Positions 51,171 to 60,926 of a DNA stretch of 64,000 nucleotides are shown here, one piece after another. The DNA comes from Capnocytophaga ochracea DSM 7271 (GTDB taxonomy: Bacteria; Bacteroidota; Bacteroidia; Flavobacteriales; Flavobacteriaceae): contig NC_013162.1 in assembly GCF_000023285.1 (NCBI RefSeq), positions 1,218,501 to 1,282,500 on the forward strand, in the 5' to 3' direction. Made by a program: the position numbers and the translations under genes. Positions within the stretch are counted from its first letter, which is position 1. Each line of letters opens with the position of its first letter. The notes below the pieces were generated by a model that was not told the DNA's origin, searched no databases, and was given only the letters and a program-made list of their open reading frames with translations.

Positions 51171-52010
51171 TTATTGTAATACAGAAAGCATTTGTTCTTC
51201 TACTTTGGCTTGTAGTGCGTAAAAGTCTATATTCCATTCGCTTTTAAAATAGGCTACTACAAATTCTTCTTTCTTGCGAATAGCTTCTTTAGCCTTGGTA
51301 TCTGTAATAGCCTCTACTTTAGCATCCCAAGCAGTTTTGCTCATCCCAAGCATTGTAGAGGTCATTTCGGCAAAGTCTTCTACATCATTGGCTCTAGCAT
51401 AATTGGTAATAAAGCCTAACTCGTTAGCTTCATCATTTCCATAGTTTGCCCAAACGGAGGTGTAGTTAGGAGTTATTTTGCCAAACTCGGTAGAATAGGG
51501 TTTTTTCTGGTTGATAATATGGCAATACTCGTGCTGAATGGTATGAAAATACAGGCGAGTGCCAGCGTGATTGGTAAGGTCGAGCTGGTCGACATTAAAA
51601 AGAGTAATTTTCATACCACTATCGGCAAAACCAAGAGTAATCGTACCGTTTTCATTAACGTTATAACCTCCTACCAATGAAATTTGTCTTGGAGCCACTT
51701 CTTTTATAAAGTTAGCTCCTGCTATTTCGGAATAGCTATCTATCCAAACCTTTTTAACTACTTCAAGCATAGGTTTTATCTTGCTTTCGGTAGGGGGATA
51801 TAGAAACTTGTTAAACTCGAAATCGGAATCTTTCCAGTTGTAAGTAACTATAATGTTATAAGGTTTTTGGAAATTGTTGTATATATAAGTATCCAATTCA
51901 GTTTGAGCTGTTACTTTGGTTTTAAGCACACTTTTATCACTAAGTGTCTCTTTTCTGTTGCAAGCCACTAACAAGAGAGTGAACATTGCTATAAAGTATA
52001 TCTTTTTCAT
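51171..52010 (-). CDS. substrate import-associated zinc metallohydrolase lipoprotein
   Basis: This 279-residue lipoprotein has signal MKKIYFIAMFTLLLVAC (Cys17). A zinc-site HExxH motif HEYCH stands at 160-164 in FHTIQHEYCHIINQKK, with a downstream VEDFAEMTSTMLG where a third ligand (Glu) may lie. The family is known only from Bacteroidota and always sits beside SusC/SusD-type genes, as here. It may process the imported substrate (a peptide or protein) at the cell surface, but no substrate is proven. It follows susD by 42 bases. Confidence 0.88.
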   Translation of the reverse strand: MKKIYFIAMFTLLLVACNRKETLSDKSVLKTKVTAQTELDTYIYNNFQKPYNIIVTYNWKDSDFEFNKFLYPPTESKIKPMLEVVKKVWIDSYSEIAGANFIKEVAPRQISLVGGYNVNENGTITLGFADSGMKITLFNVDQLDLTNHAGTRLYFHTIQHEYCHIINQKKPYSTEFGKITPNYTSVWANYGNDEANELGFITNYARANDVEDFAEMTSTMLGMSKTAWDAKVEAITDTKAKEAIRKKEEFVVAYFKSEWNIDFYALQAKVEEQMLSVLQ

Positions 52011-52052
52011 ACAATTGTCAATTGTTAAATTATTAATTGATACTTGTTTTTT

Positions 52053-53546
52053 TTATCTTGGATTAGGAGTAATACCTGCAGCCAAGGCGTCTTCGGGTAT
52101 TTGCAACTCACGACGCAAATCGCCTTTGTTGAGTTCTAAGGTTTGGTTCCCCTTTTGGTGAATTACTTTTAAACCAAAACGTTTAATATCGAACCAGCGC
52201 AATCCTTCGAAAACAAATTCTATACGGCGCAAATCGAGCAGACATTGCAACATTTGGCGCTGAGGGGTGTTAAGTGTATAAGCAGGGGAGAGCTCAGTAC
52301 CTTTTCCGTTGTATTTGGTATTAAGAGCTGTTTCGGTAATGTTATTTACATCGAGCGTTTCTCCTGTTTTAAAAGGTAAATACACTTTTAGGTCTTCGAT
52401 AAACTTAGCTGTTTGTCCTGTCATTACATAGGCTTCCATACGGTTAAGCAGGGCTTCGTCATAAAGCAAGAGGGTAGCCATTCCGTAGGGGTAACCTGTA
52501 CCTGCTGAGACGTTGTTTACTTTAAAATATTCTTGATATTTAGGAATATTCTGTATATTCTCATTACCTCCTTGGAAATCATATGCCCAAGGCATATCAA
52601 GTGGGTGTAAGCTTCTTTGCGACAAATAGACAGATAAAGTAGCCGTCATCCCGTATTTATTACGACTAAGGTTTCTTTGATATACAGAAGAGGCTCCTGT
52701 AATCAAAGCGTTGGAAGGCTCACTGGTACTACTGTATTGCGCTTGACGTTGTAAAGTAGTAAGGGTGTTTATCTTGTTTATATCGCGTACTTTGGCAGCA
52801 GGATTACTACCAAGAGCTTCATTGGCGTGTGCAATAACTTTAGCCCATTCTCCTTTTACTAAGTAGAAACGAGTAGCAAAAATATGAGCAGCTTCTTTGG
52901 TAAAGTGGAATTTGGGCTTGCTATACGAGGTATTATCGATAAGAGGTAAGCCCTCTTCGAGGTCTTTTTCGATAGCCTTATAGTATTCTTCTACCGACAA
53001 GCGTGTGTATTTAGCAAATACTACTTTCTCGGCAGCGGTTACATAAGGTAATCCTAAATCGGAAGAGGCGGTAGCAGGGTTGTAGGGCTTACACCACAAC
53101 AGCCCCAACATAAAATGGGCGTAAGCTCGTGCTACGAGTGCTTCTCCTTTGAGGTAATTAAGAGAGGAACCTCCACCTAGTTTTTCTACGGCTTCTAAGG
53201 CGTGGTTAGCAGAGGCTATGGCACCCCAAGCTGCCCCCCAATAGAAAGTAGGAGCATCTTGTCGGGTTTCTTTGCTATCTTTCCACTGATAGAGTTCTGT
53301 GTTTAAGATAGAAGTTTCGGTAAGACTTATTTTATCACCTGCATTATCACTCATTGTTTCGGCAATATCCATATACAAAGCATCAGGATAGGCACTTACC
53401 AAGAGTTCTTGTACTTTTTCGGGAGTATCGATTTCGGTACGAGTATCAGGGACTTCGTCTAAGAATTTATCACAAGAAGCGAATAGTAATCCTATGGCTA
53501 CTATTCTTGTGGTGGTATATAGTATATTTTTCATCGGTGTATTCAT
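52053..53546 (-). CDS. SusD/RagB family nutrient-binding lipoprotein
   Basis: This 497-residue surface lipoprotein has a signal ending in LLFASC. SusD family segments are visible: FLDEVPDTRTEIDTPEKV, a TPR-like region (YLKGEALVARAYAHFMLGLL), TRLSVEEYYKAIEKDLEEGL, and the C-terminal RRIEFVFEGLRWFDIKRFGL with a final PNPR. It works as a lid on SusC and delivers the substrate. It starts 2 bases after the susC stop codon, so the two are tightly coupled. Confidence 0.95.
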   Translation of the reverse strand: MNTPMKNILYTTTRIVAIGLLFASCDKFLDEVPDTRTEIDTPEKVQELLVSAYPDALYMDIAETMSDNAGDKISLTETSILNTELYQWKDSKETRQDAPTFYWGAAWGAIASANHALEAVEKLGGGSSLNYLKGEALVARAYAHFMLGLLWCKPYNPATASSDLGLPYVTAAEKVVFAKYTRLSVEEYYKAIEKDLEEGLPLIDNTSYSKPKFHFTKEAAHIFATRFYLVKGEWAKVIAHANEALGSNPAAKVRDINKINTLTTLQRQAQYSSTSEPSNALITGASSVYQRNLSRNKYGMTATLSVYLSQRSLHPLDMPWAYDFQGGNENIQNIPKYQEYFKVNNVSAGTGYPYGMATLLLYDEALLNRMEAYVMTGQTAKFIEDLKVYLPFKTGETLDVNNITETALNTKYNGKGTELSPAYTLNTPQRQMLQCLLDLRRIEFVFEGLRWFDIKRFGLKVIHQKGNQTLELNKGDLRRELQIPEDALAAGITPNPR

Positions 53547-53548
53547 TT

Positions 53549-56500
53549 TTAGATTCCTAAATTGATAGTAAATGTATATTGAGCACTTACAGGATAGGCA
53601 ACCCCACCAGTGCGGAAGAACTCGGGGTCTTGCCCGTTGAGGTCTTTATGGGCATAAATCAAGAACGGATTGGTGGCTTGTAAGCGCAAGGTAAGATTGT
53701 TTACGTGCAAGGCATCCAATACGTCTTTGGCAAAAGTATAAGAAAGACTCATACTTTTCATACGAATGAAAGAGCCATCTACTACACGGGCAGTAGAATG
53801 GTTGTAGGCATTGTACACGCGACGCAAAGTATCTTCTCCCACCTCATTCAGAGTGAATTTAGAAGGAATAGAAGGGATATTAGTTATCTTTTCGTCACCT
53901 GTTCTTACCCATCGGTTTTTCATTTCCTTAGGGAATACACTGAGGTCGTTGTAATCTACAGTATATTGGTCTGCTTTGCGTATTTTGTTACCAGCTGAAG
54001 CCGTAATCAAAAAGCTAAATTCCCAATTTTTATATTTGAAAGTATTGGAAAGTCCAGCGGTGAGGTTAGGTTCTACCGCTCCTTCTTTTTTGAGATAAGA
54101 AAGGATATCTTGACGGTTTTGGAAATCAATATCTGCATAATCGGTACTACCATTGCGCAAGTTAAACACAGGGAGACCTTTATCATTTAACCCTCTGAAA
54201 TCATAAGAATACAAAGTGTTGCGGGCACCTCCTACTACATTTCCTCCTACTTCGCGCACTAAGTTAAATACATTAGGCTTATATAGAAGGCTTGTAATTT
54301 CTTGGTTGAAATAAGCGAAATTGATACCTGTATTCCAGCTGAAATCATCAGTTTTGACATTTTTAGTATCCAAAGCGAGTTCAATCCCTTTTGTTACCAT
54401 TGTGGCATTGTTGGCTAATTTGATAATTTCACCACCAATACCTGAGGTGCGAACATAGTCAATTAGGTCTTTAGAGTTCTTTTGATAAAGGTCTAATGAC
54501 AAGTTGATACGGTTTTTAAACAAGCCGAGTTCTATACCTACGTTGGTTTCGTATACTTTTTCCCAAGTGAGTTCACTATTTTGTAGGGACTGAATAGTAA
54601 TCATACTTTCTCTATCACTAAGGTTGTAACGGTTAGCCACTTCGTTTTTAAAGATAGCCAAAGCGTTGCTGGCAGCTCCTAAACCAGCGATAAGTCCGTA
54701 GCTAAGACGGAAAGCAAGGTTAGAGATAGTGTTATTATCTTCGAGGAATTTCTCGTTGGAAGCGTTCCAACGAGCACTCGCATTCCAAGTAGGTAACCAG
54801 CGAGCAGAACGACTACGCCCTAATTGGTTAGAACCTTCATAGTTCAGTGTGCCAGCAAATACATAGCGGTTATCATAGGTATAGGTACCTTGCAAGAAGA
54901 AAGCTATACCACGTTCTTTGGTGTATGATTTGCCAAAATAAGGAGTATTTTCTTGTATCGCTTTTTGAATAATGCGATAATCAGTAAAGGCGGTTCCTCC
55001 ACGTGCAAACTGATAGCCATATCCGTTGAAGAAAGAGTTATCGCGGTCGGTATGGCGATACTCTTGTCCTAAGAATACTTTTAGGTCGTGTACGTCTTTA
55101 AACAAGCGTTTGTACTCTAAGGCATTGCGGAAGTAATAACTTTGCAAGTTGTTTTCAGTGCGTTTGTATATACCTCCATTAGGCAATGCTACTTGAGGAA
55201 GGGCATCAGGGTCGGCAGGATCAGTAAATAAGAAAGGATTAGCTTTGGTTACAACAGTAGTCTGATTGGCGCGGTAAGCCCCTGCTACGTTAGAATCTTC
55301 TCTCATAGAGTGCTCGTTTGAACTCTTTACGTGGCGTACAGAACCAAGGAAATTATACTTCAATCCTTTGGCGAGTTTTACTTCTAAGTCGCCCTGAATT
55401 TTATACTCAAGCACGTTCAAATCCATATAGTTATTAGCGAGCTCGTGCAAGATATTCATAGGAGCATAGTTATAACGGTAAAACTCGTACTTACCATCAT
55501 CGCCATAAGGGCGCAAAGCACGAGTGGTGTTGAGCGCATAGCTAAAAGGGTTGATATCAAAATCACGTTCATAACTTCCTGTTACGGCATTAGCAGCACG
55601 GCTATAAGTACCAGGAGCTTTTTGGGTACGAATAGAGCCTTGTGTAAGCACTCCTATCTTTACGCTAGGTGAAAGCGTATAGGTGGTTTTGAGGTTACCG
55701 GTTACGCGGTGTATACGGTCGGCAATTGTCCAACCGGGGTCTACAAAGAAACCTACTGAACCATACACCGTTGCATTTTCACCCCCACCTGAAAGGCTCA
55801 CCGTATGGTTTTGAGTGAGCGACGGACGGAAGAGGGTTTTAAACCAATTAGTATTGGCGTATTCATATTTGCGCAAGAAAGCAACCCGTGCTGCATCGGT
55901 ATTTTCGAGTAAGAAAGTGCCTGTAGCGGGATTAAAGGTATCGATAGCGCGATACATTATATTGTAAGCCCCACCGTAACGCGCTTGGGTATGAGAAGAA
56001 AGCGAGAAGTAGCCTTTGCGTTCCAACTCTTGATATACGTCCATTGTTTCTTGAGAGTTCATAATGTCGTACTGATTATAGTTAGGAATCATACGCACGG
56101 ACTCTTCTAATTGATAGTTTATCTGTGTTTTTACGTTTTTCTTACCACTTTTGGTAGTGATAATCACGGCACCGTTCAGGGCGCGTGCTCCGTAAAGAGA
56201 AAGGGCTGAGGCGTCTTTGAGGATTTCGATACTCTCAATATCGTTGGCATTGATACCAGAGATAGCCGAGCTTACCAGAGTAGAAGCATCACCCGAAGCA
56301 AGTTGCTCGAAGCTAAGGTTTACTACCTCTTCTTGTACGGCACCATCGACCACCCATAGCGGTTTGGTATCGCCGAAGATAGATGAGCCCCCGCGAATGG
56401 TAATTTTAGGTGAAGTACCAAAAGTACCAGAGATGTTCTGCACGTTTACCCCTGCGGCACGACCTTCGATCATACGACCTACATCGACTACGCCGTCCAT

Positions 56501-56893
56501 TTTGATATTGTCGGCTTTGAGGGTTTGAGCATTACCTGTAAATTTAGAACGGTCGAACTCTTGGTAACCAGTAACGACTACCCCTTTAAGTTCAGTTACG
56601 TTCTCTTTAAGGACAACGTTAATCACTTTGGCAGTACCTACTACTTTCTCTACTGAGGCACTCCCCAGCTGAGAAAAGACTAATACGGCGCTGTCATTGG
56701 GTACTTTAATGGAGTATTTGCCATCGAAATCGGTGGCGACCCCGTGAGAAGTACCTTTTACCAGTACTGAGGCACCGGGTAGTGGAGTGCCTGCTTCATC
56801 TTTTACTACCCCTGTTACGGTGCGTTCTTGGGCAAAGGCAACACCAAAGAACAGCACAGTGCATAACAGTGCATACATCAATTTTTCTTTCAT
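53549..56893 (-). CDS. SusC/RagA family TonB-linked outer-membrane transporter
   Basis: This 1114-residue transporter has a signal peptide (MKEKLMYALLCTVLFFGVAFA), a CarboxypepD_reg-like domain (residues 24-100: GVVKDEAGTPLPGASVLVKG, TDFDGKYSIKVP), the SusC plug with LKGVVVTGYQEFDRSKF, ITIRGGSSIFGDTKPLWVVD and SIEILKDASALSLYGARALN, and a large beta-barrel to the end, where TFTINLGI gives a last strand. With the next genes (susD, HExxH lipoprotein, DUF4302) it forms a nutrient-uptake locus. There is no polysaccharide lyase or glycosidase nearby, so a peptide-like or metal-carrying substrate is as likely as a glycan. Confidence 0.95.
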   Translation of the reverse strand: MKEKLMYALLCTVLFFGVAFAQERTVTGVVKDEAGTPLPGASVLVKGTSHGVATDFDGKYSIKVPNDSAVLVFSQLGSASVEKVVGTAKVINVVLKENVTELKGVVVTGYQEFDRSKFTGNAQTLKADNIKMDGVVDVGRMIEGRAAGVNVQNISGTFGTSPKITIRGGSSIFGDTKPLWVVDGAVQEEVVNLSFEQLASGDASTLVSSAISGINANDIESIEILKDASALSLYGARALNGAVIITTKSGKKNVKTQINYQLEESVRMIPNYNQYDIMNSQETMDVYQELERKGYFSLSSHTQARYGGAYNIMYRAIDTFNPATGTFLLENTDAARVAFLRKYEYANTNWFKTLFRPSLTQNHTVSLSGGGENATVYGSVGFFVDPGWTIADRIHRVTGNLKTTYTLSPSVKIGVLTQGSIRTQKAPGTYSRAANAVTGSYERDFDINPFSYALNTTRALRPYGDDGKYEFYRYNYAPMNILHELANNYMDLNVLEYKIQGDLEVKLAKGLKYNFLGSVRHVKSSNEHSMREDSNVAGAYRANQTTVVTKANPFLFTDPADPDALPQVALPNGGIYKRTENNLQSYYFRNALEYKRLFKDVHDLKVFLGQEYRHTDRDNSFFNGYGYQFARGGTAFTDYRIIQKAIQENTPYFGKSYTKERGIAFFLQGTYTYDNRYVFAGTLNYEGSNQLGRSRSARWLPTWNASARWNASNEKFLEDNNTISNLAFRLSYGLIAGLGAASNALAIFKNEVANRYNLSDRESMITIQSLQNSELTWEKVYETNVGIELGLFKNRINLSLDLYQKNSKDLIDYVRTSGIGGEIIKLANNATMVTKGIELALDTKNVKTDDFSWNTGINFAYFNQEITSLLYKPNVFNLVREVGGNVVGGARNTLYSYDFRGLNDKGLPVFNLRNGSTDYADIDFQNRQDILSYLKKEGAVEPNLTAGLSNTFKYKNWEFSFLITASAGNKIRKADQYTVDYNDLSVFPKEMKNRWVRTGDEKITNIPSIPSKFTLNEVGEDTLRRVYNAYNHSTARVVDGSFIRMKSMSLSYTFAKDVLDALHVNNLTLRLQATNPFLIYAHKDLNGQDPEFFRTGGVAYPVSAQYTFTINLGI

Positions 56894-56925
56894 CGCTATT
56901 ATATTATTTCGTTCAATTAATTTTG

Positions 56926-56958
56926 CAAAGGTTCAGAAAAAAAAATTATAAAAGCAAA
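56926..56958 (-). promoter_or_regulatory. probable promoter of the susC operon
   Basis: Minus strand: TTTG (complement of 56955-56958), 21 bases, AACCTTTG (complement of 56926-56933). The first base differs from TAnnTTTG, so this is a weaker match. It is 33 bases before the start. Confidence 0.5.
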
Positions 56959-57483
56959 TTTTATGGGTAATTTTTTTCTATGTTAAATAACCAAATGTGT
57001 ATAATTTCCTAATACTATTTTTTGAATAAAACAAGTGCATTTCTTGAAAATACCCTATTTTTTTTCATCATTTTGCTGAATTCTTTGCAATATTTTCAGA
57101 GAATCGCCAAAAACATTGCGTTTTTTTCAGTTTTTCACATATTGCTTTGCAAAATACTTATTTTCAAATATATAGAGGTTTATAATTCGCTTTTAAGCGC
57201 TATTTATTAGACTGTAACTTTCTGTGAAATTTAACTTTATTTAACACTTTAGAGTATTATTCTTTTATTGAAATTGAAGTGTTTTTAGGCTAATGAGAGT
57301 TTGAGTAATTAGTAAATTAAGTGTGAACTGCACGGGCGGGAGAAAGTTAGGAAATTAGAAAATTAGGAAATTAGAAAATGAGGTAAATGCCAATAATGCC
57401 AGAAATGCCAATAATACCACCAAAGGGAATGAATGGGTCGGAGTTTTCAGACGGGTCAGACAGGTTAGAGGAGGAATTGGAGG

Positions 57484-57700
57484 ATTCGGAGGGAAACGGA
57501 GGGTTTCGGAAGGGTGCGTTGAGGTAAAAGGTAAAAAATGAGCTGTAAGATGGGTGGGGTTAGCTTATAGAGAGCTTATAGGAAGCTTATACGAATCTTG
57601 GACGATTGGTATAGAAAGGGTGTATAAATAATTGATTAATAGCTTAATACACAATGCAAAAAATGTTAAAAACGGGGTTTCGAGGCGAAAGAAAAAGAAG
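57484..57700 (+). repeat. dispersed repeat R1, copy 6
   Basis: Forward copy: GGGAAACGGAGGGTTTCGG start, GTAAGATGGGTGGGG, AGCTTATAG units at about 57561-57593, ATCTTGGACGATTGGTATAG, and GGGGTTTCGAGGCGAAAG (57674-57691). Confidence 0.9.
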
Positions 57701-57980
57701 TCGTAGCACGACAAGCGAGGAAAAATTGTAGCGGTCAAAGGTAAGCTATCGGGGGATTGGGAGAGGCTTAAAAGGGAGAGCAAAAGACAAAGAGAGCTAT
57801 ATTAACTTTGCTAAGTTTGAAATTTTGGCAAAGTGTAATGATAAGATGAATAAAGTGTAGTGAAACAAAGGAGGAGGTAGGAGGGAGGAGAGGTGTATGT
57901 GAGACGGTTGTAAAATGGAATTTAGAAAGAGAAAAAATGTTATTTTTTGCATATCATTTTTTAGTTATGATTTTATTTTG

Positions 57981-57988
57981 TACCTTTG
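57981..57988 (+). promoter_or_regulatory. -7 element upstream of the 158-residue protein gene
   Basis: TACCTTTG 25 bases before the start; the -33 position has only T-rich sequence. Confidence 0.55.
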
Positions 57989-58013
57989 CACACTTAAAAG
58001 AGTTTGAATTGTT

Positions 58014-58490
58014 ATGCCAAGAATCTATTACAGAGAGAGGAAACTACACGGTCACCCATTAAGGAACGAGGTGATTACCGTTGATTTATTCAATAAAATC
58101 ATACAACTCAGTGCTTTCATTCCCGAAGATGCCTTGCAGATTTTTGAGCTTCCTCAGAAAACATCGTCGTTGGCTTTCTGGGACAATGCCAAAGGTTTTA
58201 AGTATGCCGTAGTGTGGAATACTGAAAAACCTCACACTACCTATGAATATGGAGATTTTTATCTACCGAAATCTATTGTGTTCTTTGATGAAAAAGACGC
58301 TTATTTTCCTTCTGATTATTATTTTATTGTAAATATAGACAACCAGTTGGAACTGAGTCATAGTAGGGCAGGAGCTGATACCGCTTGGTATGAACAACCT
58401 CAGTTACGCAGTAAAGTAACTAATCCTAAACTCATCAAACGCTTCGAAAAGAGTATCAAAGAACTGTATAAACTTCTAAAGAAAAATTAG
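58014..58490 (+). CDS. 158-residue protein of unknown function
   Basis: A cytoplasmic protein with no signal peptide or membrane helix. It starts MPRIYYRERKLHGHPLRNEV and has a block ELPQKTSSLAFWDNAKGFKY, then FYLPKSIVFFDEKDAYFPSD and a basic C-terminus KRFEKSIKELYKLLKKN. No domain is recognised. It has its own -7 element and ends 37 bases before mnmG, so the two may be co-transcribed. Confidence 0.75.
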   Translation: MPRIYYRERKLHGHPLRNEVITVDLFNKIIQLSAFIPEDALQIFELPQKTSSLAFWDNAKGFKYAVVWNTEKPHTTYEYGDFYLPKSIVFFDEKDAYFPSDYYFIVNIDNQLELSHSRAGADTAWYEQPQLRSKVTNPKLIKRFEKSIKELYKLLKKN

Positions 58491-58526
58491 CAAATAAGCA
58501 GATAAGCACATTTGCAAATTAGACAA

Positions 58527-60398
58527 ATGTTTACAACTGAATACGATGTGATAGTAGTGGGCGGAGGACACGCAGGTGCTGAAGCTGCCGCTGCAGCTGC
58601 CAATATGGGAGCCAGCACACTACTGATTACTATGAACTTACAACATATCGCCCAAATGAGCTGTAACCCTGCTGTGGGAGGTATTGCCAAAGGGCAGATA
58701 GTGCGCGAAATAGACGCCTTGGGGGGCTATATGGGGATTATCACTGATAAAACCGCCATTCAATTTAAGATGCTCAACCAATCGAAGGGTCCTGCTATGT
58801 GGAGTCCGCGTGCACAATCTGACCGTATGCGTTTTTCGGAAGCGTGGCGATTACAGTTGGAAAGTCTGCCTACACTTGATTTCTTTCAAGGAATGGTAAA
58901 CGACCTTCTGATTGAGAAAGACAAGGTAGTAGGAGTACGCACTTCGTTGGGGATTACTATCAAAGCGAAGAGTGTAGTGCTTACCAATGGTACTTTCTTG
59001 AACGGAGTGATGCACATAGGAATGAAACAGTTTGGCGGAGGGCGTGCAGGTGAACCCGCAGCATACGGCATCACCGAATGCCTTGTACAACACGGTTTTG
59101 AGGCGGGACGTATGAAAACAGGAACGCCTCCACGCGTAGATGCGCGTTCGCTTGATTTCAGTAAGATGATTCCTCAACCGGGCGATGAGCATCCGCAAAA
59201 GTTTTCTTTCTCTGCTGAAACACAGCCGCTCGCAGTGCAAAAAGACTGCTATATGACATACACCAGCGAGCGCGTACATAATATATTGCGCACGGGCTTC
59301 GACCGTTCGCCTATGTTTCAGGGCATTATCCACGGTGTGGGTCCGCGCTATTGCCCTTCGATAGAAGATAAAATTAATCGTTTTGCGGACAAAGACCATC
59401 ATCAGCTGTTTGTAGAGCCCGAAGGCTGGCATACCGTAGAGATGTACGTGAATGGCTTTTCGACTTCTTTGCCCGAAGAAGTGCAATATGCTGCCCTGAG
59501 TCAGGTAGCAGGTTTTGAGAAGGTGAAGTTTTTCCGTCCAGGGTATGCGATAGAGTACGACTATTTTCCGCCTACCCAGCTGAAACATACGCTTGAAACG
59601 AAACTTATAGAAAACTTATACTTCGCGGGGCAAATCAACGGAACTACGGGCTATGAAGAAGCCGCTGCACAAGGACTAATGGCAGGCGTGAATGCGGTGC
59701 TGAAAATACGCGAGCGAGCTCCTTTTGTACTGAAACGCGACGAGGCTTATATAGGAGTTTTGATTGATGACCTCATTACCAAAGGCACCGAAGAGCCTTA
59801 TCGTATGTTTACCTCACGTGCTGAATACCGCACCCTCTTGCGACAGGATAATGCTGATAGGCGATTGACTCCGCTAGGGTATGAAATAGGTACTGTAAGT
59901 GAAGCGCGCTATCGTGCGTGGGAAGCCAAAGAACGCAAGGTGAGTGCATTTATCACTTATATAAAGGAATTGAGTGTTACCCCCGAAGAGGTAAACCCTA
60001 TACTCGAAAAATACGAGTCATCACCAATGAAACAAGGCGACAAGTTCCAAAAGGTACTTTCTCGCCCCGATGTAACTCTTGCTGACTTTGAGGCTATAGA
60101 CCGTATTGCCGAATATATAAAGAATAACGAACTTACCGAAGAAGAAAAAACCTGCGCAGAAGTGGAGGTGAAATACGCCGGCTATATAGAAAAAGAGCGC
60201 AATAATGCTGATAAACTCAACCGCTTGGAGAGTGTGCGCATTCCCGACAACTTTGATTACGACAAAATAGTATCGCTCTCGTTTGAAGGGCGCGAAAAGC
60301 TGAAAAAGATACGCCCTGTTACCCTTTCGCAAGCCTCACGCATCAGTGGGGTATCGCCAGCGGATATCAGTATATTGCTGATATATATGGGAAGATAA
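58527..60398 (+). CDS. mnmG: tRNA uridine 5-carboxymethylaminomethyl modification enzyme MnmG (GidA)
   Basis: With MnmE, MnmG makes cmnm5U34 in tRNA anticodons using FAD. The start at 58527 (MFTTEYDVIVVGGGHAGAEA) gives 623 residues; a TTG five codons upstream is less likely. Landmarks: FAD-binding GGGHAGAE (about 12-19), SCNPAVGGIAKGQIVREID, LNQSKGPAMWSPRAQSDR, GRMKTGTPPRVD, FAGQINGTTGYEEAAAQGL, and PYRMFTSRAEYRTLLRQDNAD. The C-terminal helical domain ends with LLIYMGR. Confidence 0.96.
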   Translation: MFTTEYDVIVVGGGHAGAEAAAAAANMGASTLLITMNLQHIAQMSCNPAVGGIAKGQIVREIDALGGYMGIITDKTAIQFKMLNQSKGPAMWSPRAQSDRMRFSEAWRLQLESLPTLDFFQGMVNDLLIEKDKVVGVRTSLGITIKAKSVVLTNGTFLNGVMHIGMKQFGGGRAGEPAAYGITECLVQHGFEAGRMKTGTPPRVDARSLDFSKMIPQPGDEHPQKFSFSAETQPLAVQKDCYMTYTSERVHNILRTGFDRSPMFQGIIHGVGPRYCPSIEDKINRFADKDHHQLFVEPEGWHTVEMYVNGFSTSLPEEVQYAALSQVAGFEKVKFFRPGYAIEYDYFPPTQLKHTLETKLIENLYFAGQINGTTGYEEAAAQGLMAGVNAVLKIRERAPFVLKRDEAYIGVLIDDLITKGTEEPYRMFTSRAEYRTLLRQDNADRRLTPLGYEIGTVSEARYRAWEAKERKVSAFITYIKELSVTPEEVNPILEKYESSPMKQGDKFQKVLSRPDVTLADFEAIDRIAEYIKNNELTEEEKTCAEVEVKYAGYIEKERNNADKLNRLESVRIPDNFDYDKIVSLSFEGREKLKKIRPVTLSQASRISGVSPADISILLIYMGR

Positions 60399-60580
60399 TT
60401 GGCGTGAGGTCGTAGCACGAGAGGCATTCGTAGCACGACAGGCGGGAGAGAGCCATACAGGCGATTGCAAAATAAAGGAATTGAGAAGGGAAGATTAACT
60501 TAGAGCCTAAACATTTAGCGTAATGCGGTGTTTAGGTTTTTGTTTTATAGATATTACATTTGTTATCGGCAGTTATGGTA

Positions 60581-60610
60581 TTGTAGAATTAAAATTATTT
60601 ACTACCTTTG
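60581..60610 (+). promoter_or_regulatory. promoter of feoAB
   Basis: TTG (60581-60583), 19 bases, TACCTTTG (60603-60610), 33 bases before the feoA start. No Fur or DtxR-type palindrome is obvious. Confidence 0.7.
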
Positions 60611-60643
60611 CACTCAAAATCATTCTAAATAATAATAATCGTT

Positions 60644-60886
60644 ATGGAAGAAGTGCGCAACCGTGCTTGTACTGTTGCCGATCTAAAAAAAGGCGAAAAA
60701 GGGCTTATACAAGATATTGATATTGCTAAAATACCTCAGAAACTCATTGATTTAGGTTGTTATGCGGGTAGTGAAGTGGAGGTGCTCCAAAAAGCTACTT
60801 TTGGTGACCCTATCTATATCCGTATGAATGAGGCATATCTTTCGATTAGAAAGGATATGGCAAAAGCGATAGAATTAGCAAATTAG
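60644..60886 (+). CDS. feoA: ferrous iron transport protein FeoA
   Basis: This 80-residue SH3-like cytoplasmic protein assists FeoB. Landmarks: ACTVADLKKGEKGLIQDID, a LIDLGCYAGSEVEVL segment with the conserved Leu-Gly turn, and FGDPIYIRMNEAYLSIRKDMAKAI. A promoter lies directly upstream, and feoB follows after 40 bases. Confidence 0.93.
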   Translation: MEEVRNRACTVADLKKGEKGLIQDIDIAKIPQKLIDLGCYAGSEVEVLQKATFGDPIYIRMNEAYLSIRKDMAKAIELAN

Positions 60887-60926
60887 GTGCAAGCTGCACA
60901 AGCAATTTAATTAGCAAATTAACAAA

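Larger units (their letters stand above)
56959..58013. other. intergenic region between divergent genes
   Basis: About 1 kb without a gene: AT-rich with poly-T (56960-57260), a GTGTGAACTGCAC element (57321-57333) with AATTAG-type tail, R1 copy 6, and the promoter of the next gene. Confidence 0.65.

Noticed and set aside
57022-57210. 62-codon Phe-rich open frame upstream of susC
   Set aside because: The hydrophobic text comes from poly-T runs; no promoter or conservation sign is visible.
60399-60643. Iron-responsive binding site before feoAB
   Set aside because: No clear Fur or DtxR-type palindrome is found around the promoter at 60581-60610.
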